DNA from: Chryseobacterium phocaeense
GTDB lineage: Bacteria > Bacteroidota > Bacteroidia > Flavobacteriales > Weeksellaceae
Assembly: GCF_900169075.1 (NCBI RefSeq)
Contig: NZ_LT827015.1
Coordinates: 1,750,157 to 1,814,156 of the forward strand
Length of the DNA stretch: 64,000 nt
Direction: 5' to 3'
Under the pieces are notes generated by a model that saw nothing but the letters and a program-made list of their open reading frames with translations, was not told the origin of the DNA and searched no databases. This document shows, piece by piece, positions 18,067 through 25,833 of the stretch (position 1 is its first letter; each line of letters opens with the position of its first letter). The position numbers were made by a program, and so were the translations under genes.

Positions 18067-18095
18067 AAAAGCGGGACTTCGGTTTCGCTTTTTTT
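18067..18095 (+). terminator. Intrinsic terminator with C(UUCG)G tetraloop
   Basis: AAAGCGGGAC and GTTTCGCTTT (with two G-U pairs) close a TTCG loop and are followed by eight T. It ends the nuclease transcript. Confidence 0.8.
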
Positions 18096-18190
18096 GTTCA
18101 AAGTTCGGAGTTCAAAGTTCAAAGTTTAAGGTTTAAGGTTTAAAATTACACGATCCTGTTTAAAGTCTCAAATCTGACATCTGATATCTT
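18095..18190. repeat. Tandem GTTCAAA/GTTTAAG repeats and a dispersed repeat copy
   Basis: 18095-18146 is a decaying tandem array of 8-9-mers (GTTCAAA, GTTCGGA, GTTTAAG). 18161-18190 (TAAAGTCTCA...CTGATATCTT) is about 25/30 identical to 46471-46500 between atpD and atpC. Just before them, 18021-18048 holds a 14-bp GTTGACAGTTG duplication. None of it is coding. Confidence 0.65.
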
Positions 18191-18306
18191 GGCTCTTTAC
18201 TCCTGCCTCTCCCACCCTAAATTTAAAAAATAATTAAAACTGGTGTAACCTTTCTGCTTTGTCATACGTATAATATATAGTAACTCTTTTTTGAGGATAA
18301 AAATAG

Positions 18307-19173
18307 ATGAGACAATTAAAAATCACTAAGCAGGTTACCAACAGGGAAACTGCTTCATTAGACAAGTATTTGCAGGAAATTGGTAAAGTGGAACTGATCA
18401 CTGCGGACGAAGAGGTAGAACTGGCACAAAGAATCCGCGCAGGCGACAGAGCTGCACTGGAAAAACTAATCAAAGCCAACCTTCGTTTCGTAGTTTCCGT
18501 ATCCAAACAGTACCAGAATCAAGGTCTTTCTTTACCCGATTTGATTAATGAAGGTAATTTAGGACTGATGAAAGCGGCAAAAAGGTACGATGAAACTAGA
18601 GGTTTCAAATTTATCTCTTATGCGGTATGGTGGATTCGTCAGTCAATTTTACAGGCGTTAGCTGAGCAGTCAAGAATTGTAAGGCTTCCGTTAAATAAAA
18701 TTGGTTCCATCAACAAAATTAATAAAGCTTACGCACACCTCGAGCAGGAAAACGAAAGACCACCTTCCCCGGAAGAATTGGCTGAAGTGCTTGACATGAG
18801 TGAGGAAGATATTAAGGAATCTATGAAAAACTCCGGAAGACACCTGTCTATGGATGCGCCTTTAGTAGAAGGTGAAGATTCTAATCTTTATGACGTATTG
18901 CGTTCCGGAGAATCTCCAAGCCCGGACAAAGACCTGATGCTTGAATCTTTACAAATTGAGATCGAAAGAGCATTGAATACTTTGACGCCAAGAGAGGCTG
19001 ATCTGGTAAGATTATACTTCGGACTGAACGGAAAACACCCGATGACTTTAGAGGAAATCGGTGAAACTTTCGATCTTACAAGAGAGAGAGTTCGTCAGAT
19101 TAAAGAAAAAGCAATTAAGAGACTAAAGCATAACACCAGAAGCAAGATTCTTAAGTCTTACTTAGGTAAATAA
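18307..19173 (+). CDS. rpoD: RNA polymerase primary sigma factor
   Basis: 288 residues, much shorter than proteobacterial RpoD because region 1.1 is absent, as is usual in Bacteroidetes. Region 1.2 ([20 protein letters not shown]), region 2 ([20 protein letters not shown] and [20 protein letters not shown]), region 3 ([20 protein letters not shown]) and region 4 ([20 protein letters not shown]) are all complete. This factor reads the TTG/TAnnTTTG promoters seen elsewhere in the window. Monocistronic, with a strong terminator. Confidence 0.95.
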   Translation: MRQLKITKQVTNRETASLDKYLQEIGKVELITADEEVELAQRIRAGDRAALEKLIKANLRFVVSVSKQYQNQGLSLPDLINEGNLGLMKAAKRYDETRGFKFISYAVWWIRQSILQALAEQSRIVRLPLNKIGSINKINKAYAHLEQENERPPSPEELAEVLDMSEEDIKESMKNSGRHLSMDAPLVEGEDSNLYDVLRSGESPSPDKDLMLESLQIEIERALNTLTPREADLVRLYFGLNGKHPMTLEEIGETFDLTRERVRQIKEKAIKRLKHNTRSKILKSYLGK

Positions 19174-19194
19174 TTTAGCGCAAAAAACAATGTA

Positions 19195-19224
19195 GCGGAG
19201 TCTGTTTTCAGGCTCCGTTTTTTT
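19195..19224 (+). terminator. Intrinsic terminator of rpoD
   Basis: CGGAGTCTG and CAGGCTCCG (one G-U pair) with a TTTT loop, followed by eight T. Confidence 0.85.
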
Positions 19225-19419
19225 ATGCAAACCAGTCTGGCATTTTCCTTTTATAAGTGAAAAGCCTTTGTTTATCTTAAAAATTAACGTATTTACAATT
19301 TCTTTACCTATCCTTGCGGTAAAGCAGCCGGGCAGAAAGAAATATGAACTTTAAAATCAAGCTGTAACAATTTTTGAAGTATCTTCAACTAATACAAAAT
19401 AAAACCAAATCTAAAAATT

Positions 19420-20013
19420 ATGAACAAAATATTTTTCGCTTCTGCCCTGGCATTATCACTGCTTTCCTGTAAAGAAAACCAGTCCAGAAATACTCCGGTT
19501 GTAGAAAATGCCGTGGATAATGCAGAATCCTCTGTTTCGGGTTCATTGAAGAGCTACCGCAAAGGAAATATGGTGGATGAAATTTACTATGAGCTGATCA
19601 AAAATGATAAAAACCTGAAAGCCCTGGACGACAAAATCATAGCAATAGACGAAGAAAGCAGAAAAGTTCTGGCAATCTATGGCGAAACCCTTCGGAAATC
19701 TGAATCATTCTATCTTGATGCCCATAACCAGGCAGCTTCCGTTAAAGATTCACTTCTGAAACAGCAGCTGGACAAAGAGATCAAAATGAGTTCTGATCAG
19801 TATGATCTTAAAATAAGCAAAGTAAAGGAACTGATCGCTAAAGTCAACGCAAACAGCGATACCATCAACAACCTGTACACTGCTTTTAAAATCAGGAAAA
19901 CAATTCCTGAAATCGAAAAATACCAGAAAGCACATCCTCTGAAAACAGAAAACCTGGAAAACCTGATCAATAAGCAGAATCAATTGCTGAATGAACTCAA
20001 AAATACAAAATAA
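19420..20013 (+). CDS. Coiled-coil lipoprotein
   Basis: 197 residues. The signal MNKIFFASALALSLLSCKEN ends in a lipobox (LLSC, Cys17). Most of the rest is helical, Lys/Glu-rich and free of proline, with heptad-like Leu/Ile spacing (DKIIAIDEESRKVLAIYGET, LLKQQLDKEIKMS, LENLINKQNQLLNELKNTK). I do not recognise a family. Its stop overlaps the start of the acetyltransferase gene (TAATG), so the two are translationally coupled. Confidence 0.75.
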   Translation: MNKIFFASALALSLLSCKENQSRNTPVVENAVDNAESSVSGSLKSYRKGNMVDEIYYELIKNDKNLKALDDKIIAIDEESRKVLAIYGETLRKSESFYLDAHNQAASVKDSLLKQQLDKEIKMSSDQYDLKISKVKELIAKVNANSDTINNLYTAFKIRKTIPEIEKYQKAHPLKTENLENLINKQNQLLNELKNTK

Positions 20014-20510
20014 TGAATTATACCACGAAATGGCTTACGGATACTGCGCGGACGGAAGAACTGGTTGATTTTTTTATTGCCCATAAAACAGATTCCTACA
20101 TTTCCCATGGAGAAATTATTTCCGGAAGGGCTTTAGATTCCAACCACTGGAGTCCGGATCTTAAGAATATACTCACCCATCAGCTAAACTCCGGCTTCGA
20201 TGCAGATCATAACTCAAAATTAAATATACTGATTGCTGAAAACGAGGCAGGAAAAATCATTGGAATGCTGATTTTCAATGTGATTGCCGGATTCAAAAAT
20301 TATGCAGTCCTGGAAGATATGCTGCTGGATTATTCTCTTCGCGGACAATCGCTTGGAAGCACTTTGCTGAAGGTAGCCCTGGAAGAATCTAAAAAATGGA
20401 ATATCAGTTTTATCATGCTTGAAAGCGGAACCGACAATGAAGGTGCCCACCACTTTTTTAATAAATACGGATTTAAAAAGATTTCTGAAAATTATATTTT
20501 ATCCCTGTAG
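20013..20510 (+). CDS. GNAT-family N-acetyltransferase
   Basis: 165 residues. The acetyl-CoA-binding core is visible: IIGMLIFNVIAGFKNYAVLE for the central strands, LEDMLLDYSLRGQSLGSTLL for the pyrophosphate loop (R-G-Q-S-L-G in place of Q/RxxGxG/A) and FIMLESGTDNEGAHHFFNKY for the C-terminal part. The acceptor is unknown. Start ATG at 20013 overlaps the upstream stop. Confidence 0.85.
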   Translation: MNYTTKWLTDTARTEELVDFFIAHKTDSYISHGEIISGRALDSNHWSPDLKNILTHQLNSGFDADHNSKLNILIAENEAGKIIGMLIFNVIAGFKNYAVLEDMLLDYSLRGQSLGSTLLKVALEESKKWNISFIMLESGTDNEGAHHFFNKYGFKKISENYILSL

Positions 20511-20531
20511 AAGCAGCTTAAATCAATTAAT

Positions 20532-21650
20532 ATGAATCAAATTTCAATAATTGGCGCCGGAATTGGCGGATTGACACTGGGAAATGTCCTAAAACAGCAA
20601 CAGATCGATTTTACCATCTACGAATCTGCACAGGAAATCAAGCCCGTTGGTGCCGGAATTATGATGGCTGTTAATGCCATGCAGATCTTTGACCGGTTAG
20701 GCTTAAAAGAAAAAATTGAAAACGCAGGAAATAAAATCCATGGAATCTCCATCACCGACGAATCCCTGAAACCGATCACCAAAACCAATATCCTTGCCCT
20801 CGAAAAAAAATATAATTCCTGTAATGTAGCCATTCACAGGGCTGAGCTGCAAAAAATTCTGGCTGAAAATGTAGGATATGAACACATCAGTCTCAACCAC
20901 TCTTTAAAAAAGATTGAAAAGCATGAAAACTATACTTTAGAGTTTGACAACGGAACCCGGGCAGAAACTCAGATTGTATTTGGTGCTGATGGCATAAAAT
21001 CCAAAATCCGGAATCAGATTTTAAAAACAGAAACCATCAGAAATGCAGGACAAAAGTGCTGGCGCGGACTTGTAGAGCTTGATCTTCCGGAACATCTGAG
21101 CCATGAAGCCTTTGAAATGTGGGGGAAAGGAAAACGTTTTGGCTTTGTGAAAATTTCTGAGCAAAAAATTTACTGGTATGCCGTAGTGAATGAAGAAAAA
21201 CATCAGCTTAATCTGGAATTACCTGAATATTTTAAAGATTTCCACCCTCTTGCTGTAGGCATTCTTGAAGCTACTTTAAAAGAAAATATTATACTCAACG
21301 ATATTATAGATTTATCTCCTATTCCTTCATGGCATTCGGAAAACCTTTGCCTGATCGGTGATGCGGCTCATGCTACAACTCCAAATATGGGCCAGGGTGC
21401 ATGCCAGGCTATTGAAGACGCCTATGTCATCGGGAAACTTCTGGAAAACACCCGGGATTTTAATTATGTTTTTGAAGAATTTCAAAAGATCAGAAGAAAA
21501 AAAGTGGATTATGTGGTCAATACCAGCTGGAAGATCGGAAAAATGTCTCAGTGGGAAAAGGGAAATGCCATGCGGAATTTCTTTATGCGGTTGATTCCGG
21601 AAAGCTCCAGCTACAAACTGGCAGAGAAAATTGTAAAACTGGAAATCTAA
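20532..21650 (+). CDS. FAD-dependent monooxygenase
   Basis: 372 residues of the PHBH/UbiH class. Rossmann dinucleotide site ISIIGAGIGGLTLGNVL (GxGxxG at residues 7-12), then the FAD motif ADGIKSKIRNQI around 155-165 and the second FAD motif LCLIGDAAHATTPNMGQGAC around 275-295. It should hydroxylate an aromatic or heterocyclic substrate using NAD(P)H and oxygen. TetX-type tetracycline inactivators belong to the same superfamily, but I see nothing here that marks it as one. Third gene of the operon starting at 19420. Confidence 0.88.
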   Translation: MNQISIIGAGIGGLTLGNVLKQQQIDFTIYESAQEIKPVGAGIMMAVNAMQIFDRLGLKEKIENAGNKIHGISITDESLKPITKTNILALEKKYNSCNVAIHRAELQKILAENVGYEHISLNHSLKKIEKHENYTLEFDNGTRAETQIVFGADGIKSKIRNQILKTETIRNAGQKCWRGLVELDLPEHLSHEAFEMWGKGKRFGFVKISEQKIYWYAVVNEEKHQLNLELPEYFKDFHPLAVGILEATLKENIILNDIIDLSPIPSWHSENLCLIGDAAHATTPNMGQGACQAIEDAYVIGKLLENTRDFNYVFEEFQKIRRKKVDYVVNTSWKIGKMSQWEKGNAMRNFFMRLIPESSSYKLAEKIVKLEI

Positions 21651-21681
21651 GGTTTGATTTTTTACAGAAATGCCCTTAATC

Positions 21682-22196
21682 AGCTATGAAAATATGTGCC
21701 TTCTGTGGTTTGAAAAATATTAACCACAAAAGGCACAAAAGTTTTTGAACACTTTAATTTCTTAAGAAGAATAAAATGATGGTTAAAGTACCCTTAAGCT
21801 TTAAAAAATCAAAGGTTTTTATCCCTGGTCCTAAAAATCTGCATGATCTGCTTGATTAGCAAGAGATTGAATTAAACCATTAAGGTTCTATTAAGATTTT
21901 AAGAATATTAAGTTTGAGCTTCGCTTTAAGAGCATCATTTAAAAAGGCATTAGATTTCACCCTTAACTACTTTTACCTCCTTCACTCTTCTTAATGTTTC
22001 AAAAAATATCCGCAATCATCTATGAAAATATGTGCCTTCTGTGGTTTGAAAAAATAGTAACCACAAAAGGCACAAAAGTTTTTGAGCACTTTAGTTTTTT
22101 AAGTAGAATAAAGCAATGCTTAAACGTGCACTAGGTTTAAAAAAATCATAGATTTTTATTCATGCTAAAAATCTGCTCTATCTGGCTGATCTGTCT
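21682..22196. repeat. Direct repeat pair, each copy with a 15/16-bp hairpin
   Basis: Two copies of a roughly 180-bp unit (21682-21867 and 22018-22196) share ATGAAAATATGTGCCTTCTG, then AACCACAAAAGGCACAAAAG, and end in an ATCTGC-type repeat. In each, TGTGCCTTCTGTGGTT pairs with AACCACAAAAGGCACA (hairpins 21695-21737 and 22031-22074). The 567-bp gap 21651-22217 is otherwise without genes. Confidence 0.75.
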
Positions 22197-22217
22197 TTAG
22201 TTTTGAACTGTAATACT

Positions 22218-23057
22218 TCAGAGGTTTGGTGCTAATAAACCAGTTCTGTACATCAAAATATGTTCTTTGATTCTTTGCTCCTGTGCTGGAGTTAGTTCTT
22301 TCATCCAATCGTCATCAACATAATTCATGTAATTATGAATCGGAGCCTGTTCCCCTACCATACAGGCATTATGGGATTGCCCAACCGGCGGCTTTCCATA
22401 ATTGGGACTGCTGTGTGAAGGAGTATCATGCACATGATCACCTATCCCATCACAACCCCCTTGAAAAGTATGATAAAGTCCCAACCAATGACCAACCTCA
22501 TGTACGCCCGTCATTCCCAAATTATAGGGTCCTGCTTTTCCACCAGGTAAAGATTCATCTAAAACTACTACGCCATCAAGCGTAGGATCTCCGGCTAAAT
22601 CAAAAGGGAAAGTAGCCCACCCTAATAAACCCGCTCTAAGCCCACCGGTATAAAAATTCAAATATTTTCTGGCATCTGCTCCCAAAGAACTTTTAGCTTC
22701 CCGTTCAGATATTGAACCATGCCCCATATAATACCAATTCTGATTATCAATGTACTGAACACTTTCTTCATTATATGAAAATACTATTCCCGCTCCTTTA
22801 AATGCATCATTTAACAGGGTAATTTGTTTTTCTCTTTGTTGTTTATTTACCAGCCCACTGGCACCATAAGTTATATGATGAAATTTAACTTCAATGTCTA
22901 ATTTATCAAATAATACACGTCTGCTTTTATTTGCAGAAATTTCGTTGTCTACGAGCATAATATCTACCGGAGTAGGGATTTTTGTTGCACATCCTCTCCC
23001 ATAATTTACAAATTCTTCCTGACTTGAAAAATCCATATTGTTTACTGTGAAAGCCAT
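22218..23057 (-). CDS. M43-like zinc metalloprotease
   Basis: 279 residues. The extended zinc motif HEVGHWLGLYH (HExxHxxGxxH, about residues 186-196) and a Met-turn HNYMNYVDDDWM about 60 residues later place it among the pappalysin/cytophagalysin metzincins (M43). The pre-catalytic part (FHHITYGASGLVNKQQREKQ, then VVVLDESLPGGKAGPYNLG) also fits the family. Unusually, the N-terminus (MAFTVNNMDFSSQEEFVNYG) has no signal peptide and there is no C-terminal sorting domain. It may be cytoplasmic, exported in another way, or have lost its secretion signal. The gene lies alone between repeat-rich gaps. Confidence 0.85.
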   Translation of the reverse strand: MAFTVNNMDFSSQEEFVNYGRGCATKIPTPVDIMLVDNEISANKSRRVLFDKLDIEVKFHHITYGASGLVNKQQREKQITLLNDAFKGAGIVFSYNEESVQYIDNQNWYYMGHGSISEREAKSSLGADARKYLNFYTGGLRAGLLGWATFPFDLAGDPTLDGVVVLDESLPGGKAGPYNLGMTGVHEVGHWLGLYHTFQGGCDGIGDHVHDTPSHSSPNYGKPPVGQSHNACMVGEQAPIHNYMNYVDDDWMKELTPAQEQRIKEHILMYRTGLLAPNL

Positions 23058-23582
23058 AATTATTAGTTTTTATTGTATTAAAAAATTATCAATTAAGTTT
23101 TGTTTTTTACTTACTTCCAGTAATATAAATTTTTAATTTATACTTTAAAGGGTAATTCGTTTTTCTATTATAATTCAAATGTAGTTAGTCAGAAAATAAT
23201 TGAAAATACCACTTTTGTGTAATTTTTATCATTAATGCTGCAAGTTGAATATTCTGATTAGGGTAAAATCCTTGTACAAAAACAAAAGGATTATTAATCC
23301 GGAAAAGATAGAAAATAATAGGCTTCCTAATTTTTGGGGAGCAAACAGAAGCATGCAATGATATCTTTGGCAAAATACTTCACGCGTTCAATCATTCGTC
23401 TATCCATCTCATCGATAAGATTTTTATTCATAATGCTAAAAATCGGCTCTATCTGCTTTATCTGCGAGATGAAAAAACAATATCATCAAACGCTGTAACA
23501 ATCATAAAATAATAGCTACCAATAAGATATGCGATTATATAAATCAGCTATAAGTGATTACTCCATATCATAAACTTAAAAA
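23058..23582. other. 525-bp intergenic stretch with repeats
   Basis: It contains a short four-helix-bundle relic on the minus strand (23327-23431) and an ATCTGC-type repeat at 23433-23471. I see nothing else beyond the AT-rich leaders of the two flanking genes. Confidence 0.55.
23327..23431 (-). pseudogene. Four-helix-bundle protein, N-terminal remnant
   Basis: From an ATG at 23431 the minus strand reads MNKNLIDEMDRRMIERVKYF then AKDIIACFCLLPKN and a stop, 34 residues. This wording resembles the first helix of small four-helix-bundle (S23/IVS-type) proteins. Helices 2-4 are not recognisable downstream. Two intact members occur at 57770 and 61549. I infer a truncated copy. Confidence 0.4.
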
Positions 23583-25622
23583 ATGAAAAAAATCTTTTAT
23601 GTATTAGCCTTAATAGTAGGTCTGGTGACCACAAAGGCACAGGAAGTCCCGTTGCTGGACAGAGAACTCTTTTATGGAAACCCCGAAATTTCCGGTGGAC
23701 AGCTAAGTCCTGACGGAAAATGGATCTCGTTTATGAAACAATACGAGGGAATAATGAATATCTGGGTAAAAAAGGTAGATGAACCTTTTGATAAAGCCCG
23801 TCCGCTAACCAACAGCAAACGTCCACTGGCCGGTTATTTCTGGTCCGAAAACGGAAAATACATCCTGTACGTAAAGGACAATAACGGAAACGAAAATATG
23901 AATATTTTTGCGGTAGATCCTATGGCAAAAGCCGATAAAGGCGTTCCGGAATCCAGGAATTTAACCCCGTTGAATGATGTGACCGCCCAGATTCAGATGG
24001 TCAGCAGAAAAGATCCTGACTTATTGATGATCGGCCTGAATAACCGTGATAAAGCATGGCACGACCTGTATTCTTTAAAGATTTCAACCGGAGAACTGAA
24101 AAAGATTTACGAAAATAAAGACAGGGTTACAGGCTATGATTTCGATTGGGATGAAAAACTAAGAGTTCTCTCTAAAACGGATGAAAAAGGAACCACTCAG
24201 TTCATGTATAAAAACGGTGACCAACTGACTCCCATCTATGAAACATTGGTTACGGAAAGTGCTTATATTGCAAACTGGAATGAAGACAATTCTAAATTTT
24301 ATCTGGTAACGGACAAAGGCGATCTGGATAAATCTGCTCTATATTTGATGGATCCGAAAACCAAACAAATGACAAAAATAGAAAGTGATCCTAAAGGAAA
24401 AGTAGATTTCGGCGGGCTGTCTATGGACAGAAATACCAGAAAGATCATTTCAACTTCCTACACCGGAGATAAAACTGAAAACTACTGGAAAGATAAAACA
24501 TGGGAAGCTAATTATAAATTTTTACAAAGTAAATTTCCGGGAAGAGAAGTCGATTTTGCCAGCTCAACAAAGGATTATTCTAAGTTTTTAATCGCAGTTT
24601 GGGGGGATAAATACGCCTCCGAATCCTATTTTTTCGATGCCAAAACCAAAGAACTGATCTTCCAGTATACACCAAGACCTGCATTGAAGAAGGTAGAGCA
24701 ATATTTAGCTCCTATGACGCCTGTTACCTACAAAAGCAGTGACGGCCTTGAAATTCCCGCCTATCTGACGGTGCCTGCGGGATCATCCGGAAAAAACCTT
24801 CCGGTTGTGGTTTTAGTGCACGGAGGTCCAAAAGGTCCGAGAGATTATTGGGGCTACAGTTCAACTGTACAGTTTTTAGCCAACAGAGGATATGCTGTTC
24901 TTCAGCCTAACTTCAGAGCCAGCGGAGGTTATGGAAAAAAATTCAAAAACGACGGAGACCTCCAGTGGGGGAAACTGATGCAGGACGATATCACATGGGG
25001 TGTAAAGTATCTGATAGATAAAGGAATTGCCGATAAAAACAAAGTGGTGATCATGGGCGGAAGTTACGGAGGATATGCAACACTGGCAGGTCTGGCTTTC
25101 ACTCCTGATCTGTATGCAGGGGGTGTTGATATTGTAGGACCAAGCAATCTGTTTACGCTGCTGGATTCTGTGCCTGCCTACTGGGAAGCAGCCCGCGCCT
25201 CTCTTTATGGAATGGTGGGTGATCCCAATACAGAGGAGGGTAAAAAACGCATGAAGGAAGCAAGTCCATTGTTCAGCGTAGATAAAATCGTAAAGCCTTT
25301 ATTGATTATCCAGGGAGCGAATGATCCAAGGGTAAAGCAGGCTGAGGCAGACCAGATTGTCATCGCTCTTCGTGAAAAAGGAAAAAAAGTGAATTATATC
25401 CTGGCAGATGATGAAGGGCACGGATTCAGAAAACCTATAAATAATATGGCCATGTATGCGGAAACTGAGAAATTCCTTGCTGAAGTTATAGGAGGAAGAT
25501 ATCAGAAAGATATGCCGGAAGCGGTCGCCAAACGTTTGAAAGAAATGACGGTTGACATTACAAAAGTTACCTATACGCCAGCAGAAAAAACAACAGGCGC
25601 TGCTCAGAAAACAACCAAATAA
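23583..25622 (+). CDS. S9-family prolyl oligopeptidase-like peptidase
   Basis: 679 residues with a signal peptide ([20 protein letters not shown]). An N-terminal beta-propeller (about 40-380; repeats such as [18 protein letters not shown]) is followed by an alpha/beta-hydrolase domain: [17 protein letters not shown] oxyanion region, nucleophile elbow GGSYGGYA (Ser494), and a C-terminal part with [14 protein letters not shown] (Asp) and [11 protein letters not shown] (His). It should cut short proline-containing or other small peptides in the periplasm. Monocistronic, ended by a terminator. Confidence 0.92.
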   Translation: MKKIFYVLALIVGLVTTKAQEVPLLDRELFYGNPEISGGQLSPDGKWISFMKQYEGIMNIWVKKVDEPFDKARPLTNSKRPLAGYFWSENGKYILYVKDNNGNENMNIFAVDPMAKADKGVPESRNLTPLNDVTAQIQMVSRKDPDLLMIGLNNRDKAWHDLYSLKISTGELKKIYENKDRVTGYDFDWDEKLRVLSKTDEKGTTQFMYKNGDQLTPIYETLVTESAYIANWNEDNSKFYLVTDKGDLDKSALYLMDPKTKQMTKIESDPKGKVDFGGLSMDRNTRKIISTSYTGDKTENYWKDKTWEANYKFLQSKFPGREVDFASSTKDYSKFLIAVWGDKYASESYFFDAKTKELIFQYTPRPALKKVEQYLAPMTPVTYKSSDGLEIPAYLTVPAGSSGKNLPVVVLVHGGPKGPRDYWGYSSTVQFLANRGYAVLQPNFRASGGYGKKFKNDGDLQWGKLMQDDITWGVKYLIDKGIADKNKVVIMGGSYGGYATLAGLAFTPDLYAGGVDIVGPSNLFTLLDSVPAYWEAARASLYGMVGDPNTEEGKKRMKEASPLFSVDKIVKPLLIIQGANDPRVKQAEADQIVIALREKGKKVNYILADDEGHGFRKPINNMAMYAETEKFLAEVIGGRYQKDMPEAVAKRLKEMTVDITKVTYTPAEKTTGAAQKTTK

Positions 25623-25662
25623 AAACTCTCTATCACTGATCTGATTCAGTATTGTAATAAAG

Positions 25663-25697
25663 AAAGCCGTCTCATGAAATAATGAAACGGCTTTTTT
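25663..25697 (+). terminator. Intrinsic terminator of the S9 peptidase gene
   Basis: AAGCCGTCTCAT and ATGAAACGGCTT pair with one mismatch and are followed by a T-run. Confidence 0.75.
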
Positions 25698-25833
25698 ATG
25701 ATATCAGCATTAAAATCCGGATTTAAACTTTTGAATTAAAAAATAATCATCTGCAAAATCTGCCCAATAAGCTAGAGAATAATGATAATTTCAATAGAAA
25801 GAAAAAAGCTGCCAAAATATAGCAGCTTTCTTA

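Noticed and set aside
20532..21650. The FAD monooxygenase as a TetX-type tetracycline resistance gene
   Set aside because: Only the general superfamily motifs are visible. No mobile element or resistance gene surrounds it, and chromosomal housekeeping-like homologues are common.
23185..23373. A 62-residue minus-strand frame as a gene
   Set aside because: It overlaps the four-helix-bundle relic in another frame, has no signal, motif or ribosome-binding site, and reads like translated intergenic DNA.
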